64,000 nucleotides of DNA, taken from contig JAQFVV010000014.1 of NCBI GenBank assembly GCA_028023455.1, positions 5,138,280 through 5,202,279 on the forward strand, given 5' to 3'. Made by a program: the position numbers and the translations under genes. The notes beneath the pieces are model-generated. The model saw nothing but the letters and a program-made list of their open reading frames with translations, had not been told where the DNA came from and did not search any database. This DNA is from Epiperipatus broadwayi (taxonomy: Eukaryota; Onychophora; Udeonychophora; Euonychophora; Peripatidae). Of the stretch, positions 26,442 to 37,494 are shown in pieces; positions within the stretch are counted from its first letter, which is position 1, and each line of letters begins with the position of its first letter.

Positions 26442-27568
26442 ATTAAAACAGGCAAACCTTTCTATACATATTGCCACTCAATGCAAGCCAGAGTATTCAA
26501 TGGATGCCAGAAGTCTTGTGCATAAAATTCCCATCTAGTGCCTACTCATCCAATATCCCAGACTAGTTTTTGGCTTGTGGCCTTTGTCAGTGAGGAGCAT
26601 TGGATCTGAGAGCACTGCAGCTAAATCTTGGGATCTAATGCAACCCTCCAGCAGCCATATTTTATCTCTACTTAACTACAAAATTATGAGACTTAAATTG
26701 AAAACACTATAAATTGAAAACACTATAATATTTCAAATCCAAGCTCACAGCTTGGATTTGAAATATTATAGTGTTTTCAATTTATGATGTTTGCTTAGAT
26801 TGGAAATATTATAGTGTTTTCAATTTAAGCCTCATAGTTTTGTAGTTAAGTAGAGATAAAATGTGGCTGCTGGAAGGTTGCATTGCAGTGCTCTCAGATC
26901 CAATGCTCCTCACTGACAAAGGCCACAAGCCAGAAACTAGTCTGGAGATATTGGATGAATAAGTACTAGAAGGGGATTTTATGCACAAGCCTTCTGGCAT
27001 CTATTGATTACTCTGGCTTGCATTGAATGGCAATATGTATAGAGAGTTTTGTCTGTTTTAATAACAGTCAAGAACAAGCATAAAAAATAGTGATCATGTG
27101 ATGTTTATTGGCTTAAAACCAATCCTGCCTAGTAGGATAGTGGTGACTATGGTTATTAAAAAACCAAAGACGCCAAAATATTTGGGTACTGAACTGAATT
27201 CCGACTTATATGGCTATATAAGCTGATGAACTTGGACTGGAAATATTATATTGTTTTCAATCGAAGTATCATAGTTTTGTAGTTAAATAGAGATGAAAAG
27301 TGGCTTCTGGAGGGTTGTATTAGATCTTAAGATTTAGCTGCAGTGCTCTCAGATCCAATGCTCCTCACTGACGAAGGCCACAAACCAGAAACTAGTCTGG
27401 GGATATTGGATGAGTAGACACTAGATGGGAATTTTATGTACAAGCCTTCTGGCATCCATTGATTACTCTGGTTTGCACTAAGTGGCAATACATATAGAGA
27501 ATTTTGCCTGTTTTAATAACAGTTAAGAACAAGCATAAGATATAGTGATCATGTGATGTTTATTGGCT
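26442..27568 (+). mobile_element. Hammerhead-bearing foldback retroelement (Penelope-like candidate), copy 1
   Basis: An 11-bp target-site duplication TAATGAATAGC flanks it (26431-26441 and 27569-27579). Termini are ATTAAAACAGGC and TTATTGGCT, the same as in copy 2. Structure: an inverted arm (26442-26750), the same arm in direct orientation (26757-27100), a linker (27100-27235) and a second direct arm (27236-27568). Each arm holds a hammerhead-type module; the one at 27362-27403 keeps the core. The linker translates to VMFIGLKPILPSRIVV and continues, similar to the linker of copy 2, but no long ORF exists. Non-autonomous. Penelope-like assignment is inference from hammerhead plus inverted/direct arms plus TSD. 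Confidence 0.7.
27362..27403 (+). ncRNA. Hammerhead motif in foldback retroelement copy 1
   Basis: Stem I UCCUCA (27362-27367) with UGGGGA (27398-27403); core CUGACGA (27368-27374); GAAA (27388-27391); stem III ACUAGU (27391-27396); C17 at 27397, giving GUC. Stem II is degraded in this copy (GGC against ACC, two pairs left), so activity is doubtful. Confidence 0.55.
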
Positions 27569-28070
27569 TAATGAATAGCCTAATGTCATAATGATTCCAA
27601 GTTGTTGACTTATTTCCTGAATGTAATTTATCAACATTTACACTTTTCTCTTAAATGAACTTCTGTTTACAGTTCTCCTCACTTAATTTTGAAAAGTGAG
27701 ATTTATAGACTTATTTATATGATTGGTGTATTTGTGCTATTGCTATTTGTTTAAATTATCGCTTTATTGATCAATCATATTATATTCTGAATTCAATTTC
27801 GAGAACTATGTTTAAGCAAATCCCCATTACTGAGAGTAACCATAAGATGAGTCCATTATGCAAGGTATTTGAAATTAAAAACAGACAGAAAGTTACAGAT
27901 TTTCACTGTTACCCAAAAAATATACATAAATCAAAATATTTCTTAAAAAAAAGAAAAGAATAACTACAAAATATTATACGACAAAATTTATCACAAATAT
28001 TTTTTATTTTAATATTTATTAGACATGTAAAATATAAAATATAAATTTTGCAAGTATAGTAATGAATTAC

Positions 28071-28319
28071 CTCTTTTTCATATTGTAAGAGAATGTCGTT
28101 GAATTTTTTCATAAGCTGAGTACTAATGGCTTGCCTTGTTCGAACATGCTTGAACTTTAAAAGTAAATTAAAAGCACCCTCTGCAGAACGAAGTTTTTTG
28201 AAAGACTCATTCAAAAATTGTTCAGCTTTGTTTTCAAGATTCTCAATTTCAAGATTAACATTATTCATTACCTCATCCCACTCCTCTTTATTTGATAAAG
28301 AAAATGGATCAAAATTAAC
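28071..28319 (-). CDS. DNAH10-like: Axonemal dynein heavy chain (DNAH10-like), internal exon D, tail region
   Basis: 249-nt exon (83 codons), phase 0 at both ends. The peptide opens VNFDPFSLSNKEEWDEVMNN, continues with an amphipathic helix (EIENLENKAEQFLNESF) and then LRSAEGAFNLLLKFKHV and FNDILLQYEKE. 'LRSAEGAF-LLLKFKH-RTR-AI' is a strongly conserved DHC_N1 block of axonemal heavy chains. Acceptor TTTCAG|GTTAAT (AG at 28321-28320); donor GAG|GTAATT (GT at 28070-28069). Beyond the donor the frame stays open for about 50 more codons of AT-rich, hydrophobic sequence unlike dynein, so the splice site, not the stop, marks the coding end. Confidence 0.87.
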
Positions 28320-28411
28320 CTGAAATTCATTTTAAAGACAATATAAAATTTCAAGCCTACAAAATTTTAAATATTTCCATTTATAAAATAATTGCAATAA
28401 ATTATTCTTAC
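28320..28411 (-). other. Short 92-bp intron between dynein exons C and D
   Basis: Donor GTAAGA and acceptor TTTCAG in the gene's orientation; AT-rich, no repeat recognised. Both flanking exons are in phase 0. Confidence 0.85.
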
Positions 28412-28528
28412 TGTTTCAACTTTAAATGTTAATTCCTCAACTTGTTGAATAATTTCATCAATGATTTGACTGTCACCAGTAACATTTTTTAATTCTGGTC
28501 CAAAAAAGCTGTGAAATTCTTCTACAGC
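28412..28528 (-). CDS. DNAH10-like: Axonemal dynein heavy chain (DNAH10-like), internal exon C, tail region
   Basis: Short exon of 117 nt (39 codons), phase 0 at both ends. It reads AVEEFHSFFGPELKNVTGDS followed by an acidic helix ending TFKVET. 'F-x-x-F-F-G-P-E-L-K-x-V-T-G-D' continues the DHC_N1 domain directly after exon B's VQ. Acceptor TTTAAG|GCTGTA (AG at 28530-28529) and donor ACA|GTAAGA (GT at 28411-28410). Only 92 bp separate it from exon D, by far the shortest intron in the window, so this exon pair is the least disturbed piece of the locus. Confidence 0.85.
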
Positions 28529-29105
28529 CTTAAACAATAAAAAAATCAATAAACATATATAGCATGTCTAAATGAAATAGAAACTGCTTCTTTCTTCAAG
28601 CGTCTTTTAATATTTACTAAGGCAATAAACCTAAAGCATGTGCGGTTGAAAATGCGAAGGTAGGGACCTCTACAGGTCTTAACCACAAGCTTACACATTG
28701 GAAGAAAAGAGGGGAACCCTTCTTTACTTAAACCTACTTTCTATATAAATAGGTGAAGCTGAAGCGGTTAGATCTGAGAGCGTGAAGCTATTCAATACTT
28801 CACTGATTAAGTCCACAATTTCTATTATACATTAGTACTCTCGAAATCTTTCAATTTACAACGAGTCAATGGAAAGATCTTATAGTTAGAAATAATTTAA
28901 AGTTGTAATTATAAATTTATTTAATGCACATTGACCACTAAAACGTTTAAAGCACTAATATGTCTAGAACACAAGTGATGATATAAAATGTTTTGATCTG
29001 TTTTATATCTTTGTAAATCACCTTCAATGCTCTCCCAGCAATCACAAAACTTGAAAACTACTTTAAAACATTTTTATATCAAATACTTTTGTTATTGTAA
29101 AAAAA

Positions 29106-29249
29106 TCATAATATAACAATATGACTATTGTATAAAACAGAGAAACATAAAAACAATATAAAACACTATTGCCAAGCGTTGGCAATAGTCTTTTATATTA
29201 TTTTAATATTTCTCTGTTTTATACAATTGTCACGTTGTTATATTGTGAT
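29106..29249. repeat. Hairpin MITE-like element
   Basis: 71-bp arms (29106-29176 and 29179-29249) meet almost without a loop at 'ctattgccaagcgttggcaa'. Outer ends are ATCATAATATAACAA and its near inverse. Confidence 0.8.
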
Positions 29250-32200
29250 TAAAAACATTCTTGGATTTATAGCTTTACTGCTAAACAAAGTTTAAATTAT
29301 TTAAAATGTTTCATTATCAGTTTTTCTAATTCAAAACAAAATTTAATGTTAGGGCATTGCTCTAGCATGGGCTAAAGTATCAAACATAGCCACGTTTTAT
29401 GTTGCAACTTATAATGCAAATACAATAGCAGTTTAAACTTTTGTGGTGAATAGCTAAACTATGTCACTATGGAACATATGATATAGCTGAAGACCCTTGG
29501 AGAGAGAAACAGTCACCAATTATCTTTTAACTAAGATATAATCATATAATGGAAAGTTCAATTAATCATTTTGTAAGGAATTGGAAAAATTAAAAGATAT
29601 ATGTAAGAAAACAATATCAGGAATTCACTAAAAATTAATAACAATTAAAAATGATTTCATAAAACATTTGTGTTGGAAATTACAGCACTGAAACTGATCT
29701 GAAGACTTTACACTGCAAAGTCTGACATTCAACCATTGCAGTAAACTTACCATGAAGCATATTAAAAATTAAAGATAACCATTCGACAATTATAAAAAGT
29801 TAATTCAGATTAAAATATTGTACAGATACACATTTATAATAGAAATGGGAATAAATTTATTTAGTGGGTACTGTTGATATAAATGAAGCCTTTTATTGTC
29901 CAAATGTTATAAGTTTAATTTTTTTGACTTAAGCTGTAATTCAGAGTGAAATTGAAACTCAAACGAAATGTAAACAAAGCATTATTAATTTGGACTCATA
30001 TATAATAAAACTATAGGTAAGAGTTATTTATCTCATTTTAATAACTTTACAATCAATCAACATAAGTCAAACCATTGTATAAATACTTAATAAACAAATA
30101 TATATGTAACAAAAACAAACATACCACTTTTCATATAATATCAATAAACACTCTCTTTATCAGTAAAACTAAAATTGAATGCTTACATTTATATTGTTAG
30201 TAGGTGGAAAATAGTCTGTTTCTGTTTGGATTATAGATATATGGGTGTGTGTTTAATGCCATGTTTATTAAAGATTTACAGACAGATAAATGTAATTTTA
30301 ATATCACAGTTAACTATATATTTGCAGATATTTCTATTTACATTATTTTAACCATCTTGATTTTAAATATATAAATAGCATAATGTAAAAGAAAAGATCT
30401 TTAAAAGCATGATTCAAGATTCTATAAATATTAAAAAAAATTAATTACTTAGTGAAAAATTCTGATGTGCAAACTTTACACTTCAAATCAAAATAAGATT
30501 TTTTCTTGAAATAAAAGATTTTAATGATTGCTATTATTATTTTATGATTGATGCCTTTAAAATATTGATTATTAATTTGCAGTAAATTTTATAGCGTCCA
30601 TAATCATGACTAGTATACATGTGTGTGTAAGTATTGTTACATGTGTGTGTTTAAAAGATTGAGAAGTTTAACATAATTGTTTAAAAATGTTAATTATCTT
30701 TATAAAACAGTATATTTTATAAGTAGTATTTGAACATTAAATAATTTAATAATAATGTCTTAAGAGTGTTTATTTTCAAGTAAAGGTATTGTATTAAAAT
30801 TAAATAAATAATTTTTATTTAGTAATTAAATAAATTTAATAAAATTAACTTTGTGTTAATACTGTCTTGACATCATGTGTTTAAATGTCTTAATTGGTAA
30901 AAAGTCAAAATCAAATCTATAAATATGCAATCTAATTAAAAATCCCATGCCAATATGCAATCTTAATTGCCTGAATCATATGTGATAAATGTTGTGGATA
31001 TTCAAGTAAGCACACACATGTTTAAAATGAAAAATTCAGAAAAATTAACTTAGTTCTATTTCTTGCTTTTTAATTAATAAGTTTTAAAGATTATTTTAAC
31101 TACTTTTTTAAGTTAAATAATGTCAGGATAGCAGTTCAAAGTTATGCAAGCAAATATATTCTGCCAGTACATGTTCACCTGTCCATAAAATAATATCTCA
31201 CTGAAAAATGCAAAAGCTATATTGTTATGAATGAAATTACAGAGTGTTATGAATATGAAAATATATTGGAGACTGCTAAATTGAAAAGTTATATGTGTAT
31301 TTAATTTACCATTTCTATACAATTTTAGTTAATATTAATTATTGGCTATCAAATCATTTTATTAATACTTCATTATATAAAATTTTAAATTAATTACATA
31401 TACTAATTACCATTATTAATTATATAATCTTTTATATTTTAATTAAATGCTTTACTTTAGAAGAAAAGTAATTTATGCAGATAGTTTAATAACTGCAAGT
31501 TATTATTTATCAGAAACTATTTTTGAAAATTGTTATGTCTTTAATAAATCAAAGAAATGTGATAATGAGTTCTTTTACAATTATCACTAGTTTTAAATAC
31601 AAAATGAAATAGGGTCATTTTAAATTGCTTTATATAATTATGATAAAAGATGTTATTTTGATTGATTTCCTTAATATTTTGGAAAAGCCATTATACATCT
31701 ATATTGCTACCAATACAAATAACATAATATCTTAGCATCATAATAATTCATTTATTCATAATTCATTCATTTATTCATTGAAAGTATATTTTATTGCTCT
31801 AAAAAAGGAAAGAAATAATTTGAATTTTTTTTGTATTTTAATATTGCCAAAAGTAATGTCTCAAGTTTATTACAAAACTTTATTACTGATACTTGCTCAG
31901 TCCCCTCTCCATTTAAATATTAAAATTATGAACTATGTTTTTCAAAAATCTACTGCTATGAAAATATTCATTTATCTCTCAACATTTAATAAAAGAACAG
32001 TTGAGCTATATTTTTGCTAAATGGAATCTCAGAACGATTCCTCAATTAGAGGGTTATTTTTATTTTTAATAATGAAAGAACTTAGTTAAATGGGTAAACA
32101 AGTGTAATGCATATTTATTTTTTAAAAATTTATATATGTTTATTATTATTGTATTGTTATAGTTACGTTATTCATGCATTTCTAATTATCATTTTATATG

Positions 32201-33592
32201 TGGCATTTTAAAAGATATATTTATAATAATATACATGCCTTAAAGAGATTTGCAAAAAAAAAATCCAAATAAGAGATTTTTAAATTAAGAATTATTAAGA
32301 GTTCATGGAAATTTATTCCAGTACAATAAAAATGTATTACACATGTTAAAAACAGCCTTTTCTATATTTGATATATATAAAAGGAATGTTAAGAATTCAT
32401 TGAGTGAGTTGGGATAGCTATTACAATTCTTAATATTTGATATTGCTTTGTGATTAAAATGTGTTAGTTGTCATATATTTTTTAGAGCAAGTATATGTGT
32501 GATTGAGCATATGAGTATATGTATGTGTGTTATCCAATTATTATCAAATCCATGCCTTATTCATTTATTAAGTGATATGCTGCTTGGAGATATATATCAA
32601 TTTCTGCATTTAGTTGGATGGTTTTCATTACTATTGTATCTGTTAAGCCCCTTAATAAAAGAGAGCATGGCTTACTTGCTTTGGTATTGCTAGATTGAAT
32701 TACTAGTTGGCCATTTATTTACTTCTCACTATCTATTTACCTTTAGATTTACAATAGTAGTAGTATTTTATTATGTGAGGACATTTAAAGACATGCCCAT
32801 CTATGCATTTGTTTTTCTAGCTCTACTACAATTTTATTTTAGAGATTTTAGTCTATTGTTAGTATTTATATCATTTATTACTTTGTTCCTCATATGCATT
32901 AATAAATTTAAACTTCTAAATTATTTTTGCATAATGTCTAGCTATCATTGCAATATTATTAGAGTTATATGTCCTTACTGATTTTTAAACATCGCTGTTA
33001 TTGTAGTTTCTAATATCAATTTAATGGCCTGTATATAGGCATATATGTGTGGTATTCTATTCTATGTATGTAATTGTTAGATGGATAGTATCAAATAAAA
33101 GTGTGAGAACTTATTAAATAATGTTATTGGCATAATTATAATTTTATAGTGATTATTCAGAAGGAAATATGTTTTATTTTAAATTTAACAAACGTTGATG
33201 TCAGTATAATTTATAATATTAAAGTTATTGCTTCTTGTAAATATCTTTTACTGTATTAAAATATTATTATCTTGTAAATAAATATTTTATTATTTATTAA
33301 ATACGTTTATGCTTTCATTGCCATCATCCCATCGATTTATTCAGAAAATCTAATTCATTAAAATTTTATTAAATATTATATGAGAGTACATTTCAAAAAT
33401 CACATTAAATTTGCTTATTTAATTTATCGTTTATTTAACACCTGCATTATTTTAAAATAAATATTATGATGCTTTATCATTATTACAAGTTTGCTTAATG
33501 ACGTAGTGGGTAGCATAAAAGTACCCTTTTTGCCTGCTGCATTATTTTATTTTTCATTACTTGGTACAAGTGCATACATGAAGATTTTAGAA

Positions 33593-33667
33593 TAAGATTT
33601 CGAACTCACATTTTTAGATTCTTGAATATCGAATTTAAGACAAACGCCCTAACCAACTGAGCGTGTG
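33593..33667 (-). repeat. tRNA-derived SINE head
   Basis: On the minus strand GCTCAGTTGGTTAGGGCGTT is a near-ideal A box and GAGTTCGAAATC is a B box about 45 bases on. The rest (33480-33590) may be the SINE body. Confidence 0.5.
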
Positions 33668-34097
33668 TTTATAGATTGTATGAAAATAAATATTCATATG
33701 AGAAGAATTTTGAAATATTTGAAGAATGTTTTATTTGCAAGCCATATATTTATCTGAAGTTTTCAGATATTTCGGTATTTTATATTTGCACTTTTTTATT
33801 TATTTTATAACATGAGATATAAGATTACAGAATCATAAGAAGAAGATAAAATATTTAATATATAAAAACTCAAATAGTTATTCTATTTAATAGTATTAAA
33901 GTGTTTAATACAATAATTGCTTATTGCTTCAGGTATATGCATCAATCTTGAGATGTAGATAAAGTAAGAATTCAGTATGTAGATTTAATTTTAGTAAGAA
34001 TCTTAGATAAGATTTTAATAAGAATCTGAGATTGTAATATCTGTATTGATATTATGTTGTATTTTTCTATAAGGAGACTCATACACTGCAGTGTAAA

Positions 34098-34420
34098 ATC
34101 AACTCCATTTCAGTCTCTTAATTGTTTCAATGATGTCAATAATATCTGTTTGTTTTCTCATTCATATATTTCATTTTCAAACTCTCATTATTCCTAGCAT
34201 ACATCTCTCCATACTTCATTGAGTGGTCTGAAGTAAAGTTTAATTCTGTGATTAATTTCATCCATTATGTTTCTATCTGTAGTAATAATTTGACCAAGGT
34301 ATTTGTAGTCATTAACTTCTTCTAACTCTTCATTAATCCATCTTTACTTCCATTGTTTGAGAAAATGCATTGAATATTATTTTAGTCTTAGAGAGAGAAA
34401 AAAATTTTTATGTGGGCATG
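34098..34420 (-). mobile_element. RTE fragment (RT thumb region), minus strand
   Basis: On the minus strand it matches the RTE stretch from the KKTKVMFNGF coding part through 'atggatgaaattaatcacag' to the 'ctgaaatggagt' region. Part of the middle (LTYGSETW) is missing. Strongly decayed. Confidence 0.75.
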
Positions 34421-34592
34421 TCTAAGCTGATCAGAACTCCAATGAATTAATAACTGATTTATTGAATGAAAAATGTTATTCACCATGCCATATGCAAATA
34501 TAATAACTAACAAATTCCTATGAAAAATATTTTTTAAACTAATAGGAACTGTCAGTGCAAATGTAAAGATAATTTTAATATGTATTTATATA

Positions 34593-35816
34593 TTGGACTA
34601 TATCCATCATCTATATTAAGCATTGAATGTCTTTAGAAAAAATTAACTTTATTTAAATATTCCAATTACCTTCAATGGTACTGGTTGATTAGACATACAT
34701 TCCACTTGATGGTGTTGTTTATGTGTTAACACACATAAAAATGCTGTTTGCATGGCATATATTAGCCATTGTGGGCCTATATTTCATTGCACACAAATAT
34801 TATGGCCCATTGATGTGCTTCATGACATTATGCAAATGCGCACTTTCACAGATCACTACGGTATCATATGAGGGTGTATGGAATTCAACTGACCATAACT
34901 CTTGTAATCTGCATTTGATATAATGATCTTACACCCTACTTGACATAATATTACATACTAATAATTGTAAGTCCATTGCCATGCTTCCCTACACAGCTTG
35001 GAAGGTGAAAAAAATTTCAAAAGTGTAGGGGCAAGCACAATTTCACAGAACTCATGTGAAAAAGCATGTTTGTGCAAGAACAGCTATGAGACAAATTAAA
35101 TGTCTGAAGTTGCATGTTATTTTGGAAATCAGAAGCTTGGTTTAATCAGACTAATACATCTTTTGGATGATCCTTTGGATTGTCAAAAACATTGGTCCCC
35201 GGCCCTGCACATTCTAGCATTACGTGCTGACATTTATAATGTAATTATTCAATTTCAAAAATTTAATTCTTACATTTTATAAAATAATGTTGGTTCATAA
35301 ATTGTTTATAAATACTTTGCACACTGTCAGCCTGTAATGTTTATAATAGTGTCTTTTTTTTTCAGATAAAGAGCAGCAATGAGACAGCTAATATTGCAAG
35401 TTGTTTTGGAAAATCATAATGTTGGTTTGATCAGAGTACTGCATTTTTTGAACGATCCTTTGGATTAGCAAAACCATCAGTCCCAGCTCTGCATCTTTCC
35501 ACACTATGCACTGACATTTACAATGTAATTTAAAACTGTAAGTACTTCATTTTAGAAAATACTGTTGGTTCGTAAATTGTTTAAAACTAGTTTGAAAAAT
35601 GTCAACATGCACTGAAATCTATAATATAATTTTAAAATGTAATTATTCCATTTTAAAAAATAACGTTGTTTTGCAATGAAAAGTTGGGCTGGTCAATGGC
35701 ATTTTTATGTGTTTTAGCACAATACCATCGAGTGTCATGCATGTCTAATCAACCAGTACCATTACATTTTTCTAAAGACATTCAATACTTAATATTAGAT
35801 TATGGAAATAGTCCAA
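34593..35816. mobile_element. Longer element with the same TTGG...CCAA ends, TATA flanks
   Basis: 1224 bp with terminal inverted repeats of about 50 bp like the 16.57-kb MITE and TATA on both sides. The interior (34677-35760) is a second inverted-repeat element with GGTACTGG/CCAGTACC ends. No transposase-like ORF is visible, so it is non-autonomous. Confidence 0.72.
34677..35760. mobile_element. GGTACTGG-type element, nested copy
   Basis: Ends GGTACTGGTTGATTAGAC and its inverse, followed inward by a shared 'tgttgtttatgtg' and 'acacataaaaatgc' stretch. Its interior matches the copy at 61941-62535. Within it, about 35085-35330 is repeated in diverged form as 35375-35590 (both have 'catt...gatcctttggatt'). 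Confidence 0.72.
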
Positions 35817-36669
35817 TATACAACTACAACTAAAATACCATCATAACAAACCTGCATGAAACAATAATTTTAATGTCTATCAATTATACATTTACAATAC
35901 ATCCTGCAATTTAAATATTTAAGGGGTCTTTATAATAAGACAAAAAGTAAACACTGATTAGTTTGTTTTTTTTTCTTTTAACTCTCTTGTTTTAAAATGT
36001 GTATTTCTTCTTTACTTATTACTGGTAATGTCCTGTAAAACCTTAACAAAAAATGTTTCCTTTTTTTGCATTAAGATCAATTTACCAAATGTTTTAAAAA
36101 GTAACTAATTAATATTTTCAGTTGCTATTTTTGAGAAAACATAAAAATGAAGGTTACAAATCGTAATGTAGTTGACAAATAAAAAAAAACCAAATAAAGA
36201 ATATTGCAAATATGGCTTATTAATTTAGAGTTATTTAATGAACATTGTTTTAAATATGAATATTTATTTATACAGTACTGTGTTTATTATTGTTGTTATT
36301 TAAATAAGTATAGATTTAAGATTGAAATTTACAAGTTACTTAAGTCAGTTGTAATTTGCCATAAAATAACAGTCTGATAATCATTAAAATGTAAAAAAAT
36401 CATTTCCAATTCAATTCAGATTCAAAAAAATGTTGTATTGGATGCCAAATCAATATTCTGTATATAAATAAAGATTATCAAGTATATTTTAAAATATCAA
36501 TTCTCTTAACATCTAAGGATGAAAAAAAGTTAGCATACAATATGACAATTATCAGTGAGTAAAAATAAAATATCTTTAGAAATAATAAAGAATATATTAC
36601 TAAAATATTTCATAAGAAATCTAACAAAAAAATAAAAAATAAATAAATAAAAAAACGAAATAATTCTAC

Positions 36670-36868
36670 CTGAACAATAGTGTACAAATCCTGACAAATT
36701 TTGCTCATGTAGTCTGTTTGTTCAAAAAGTTTTTTCCTGTCAAATTCCCAACGAGCAATTTGTCCTGATGCTTCAATTTTTGCCCTCACTTTAAAATAAC
36801 TGGCTTTCCAAGAATTTAACATCCGCTTGGCTCCTGAAGTACGTTCTTTAATTTCTGCAATAGTTTCT
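36670..36868 (-). CDS. DNAH10-like: Axonemal dynein heavy chain (DNAH10-like), internal exon B, tail region
   Basis: 199-nt exon. Its first base completes the split Lys codon left by exon A (AA + A), which supports direct splicing across the 22.6-kb intron. The peptide reads ETIAEIKERTSGAKRMLNSW, then KASYFKVRAKIEASGQ, ARWEFDRKKLFEQTDYM and ICQDLYTIVQ. The 'W-x-x-S-Y-F-x-V-R-A-K-I-E' and 'RWEFDRKKLFE-TDYM' blocks are hallmarks of DHC_N1 in the DNAH10 group. Acceptor TTTTAG|AGAAAC (AG at 36870-36869); donor TTCAG|GTAGAA (GT at 36669-36668). It ends in phase 0 after a Gln codon. Open reading past the donor runs into low-complexity intron, so the splice border is needed. Confidence 0.87.
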
Positions 36869-37426
36869 CTAAAAGTATATGTATATACATATTGTTTTAT
36901 CAGTATTTTTTATGAATATTCCCAAATTTCTTTCCTACAATATATAAATAAAAAGTTAAAAAGTTATTGTATTAAAAAATAAATATTTTATATAGTAATG
37001 TATATATATAATGTACTAATATTTTGTAAGAATATTAATAAATGTTTAATATTTTCATTGTTTTTTTATATTTAAGTTTAGTTTTATATATGCCTCATAT
37101 GTATATGTAAAAAAAAATATTTTAATACTGACCTTTTCAAAAATAGGTTGAAACATTGAAAATAAAAAATATAAAAAAATAATACATTTTAGTAAATGTT
37201 TTTAATTGATACGAATAAGACGCATGTACATAATATTACCCGATCCATTCAACTTTCAATAAAAATTATTATGCAATCTCATACTCATTTTCAGTGATTT
37301 CTAAAAACATCTATATAAATCCAAAAAATTTAATCATACATTTTAAAAAAAGGGTTATCGATAAAACCAACTATGGAAATTGATATAATTCTTAAATTAT
37401 ACATATTATTCAAATCAAATGTGATA

Positions 37427-37494
37427 GTTGGTGAGCGAATGGTTAGCACAGCTGCCTTACAAGAAGTTGGCCCGGGGTTCGCTTTCCGGCCAAC
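37427..37494 (+). repeat. tRNA-derived SINE head or pseudo-tRNA
   Basis: GTTGG at the start pairs with CCAAC at the end. A-box-like GAGCGAATGGTTAGCAC and B box GGGTTCGCTTTCC are at tRNA spacing. It is GC-rich against an AT-rich background. The anticodon arm is imperfect and no CCA or poly-T follows. Confidence 0.5.

Larger units (their letters stand above)
16195..28070 (-). other. 11.9-kb intron between dynein exons D and E
   Basis: Four foldback elements are packed into 16.3-18.7 kb, followed by a decayed Ty3/Gypsy pol (19.76-21.65 kb), a relative of the GGTACTGG element (22.2-22.5 kb), a hammerhead ribozyme (23.80 kb) and a retroelement-like foldback (26.44-27.57 kb). From 24.0 to 26.4 kb I see plain AT-rich sequence. 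Confidence 0.75.
28529..36669 (-). other. 8.1-kb intron between dynein exons B and C
   Basis: Contains a hairpin (29.11-29.25 kb), tRNA-like stretches (29.68 and 33.59 kb), an RTE fragment (34.10-34.42 kb) and a nested DNA element (34.59-35.82 kb). From 29.8 to 33.5 kb I see only AT-rich sequence with chance short reading frames. Confidence 0.75.

Noticed and set aside
26560-26605. Hammerhead module in the inverted arm of the 26.4-kb element (minus strand)
   Set aside because: Core reads CTGACAA and the GAAA is AAAA, so not scored as a ribozyme.
26809-27000. 63-codon minus-strand frame
   Set aside because: It lies in an arm of the foldback element and is not conserved in the other arms.
27909-28070. 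Extension of the dynein exon D frame into low-complexity sequence
   Set aside because: A good donor site at 28070 and the phase match to the next exon show that it is intron.
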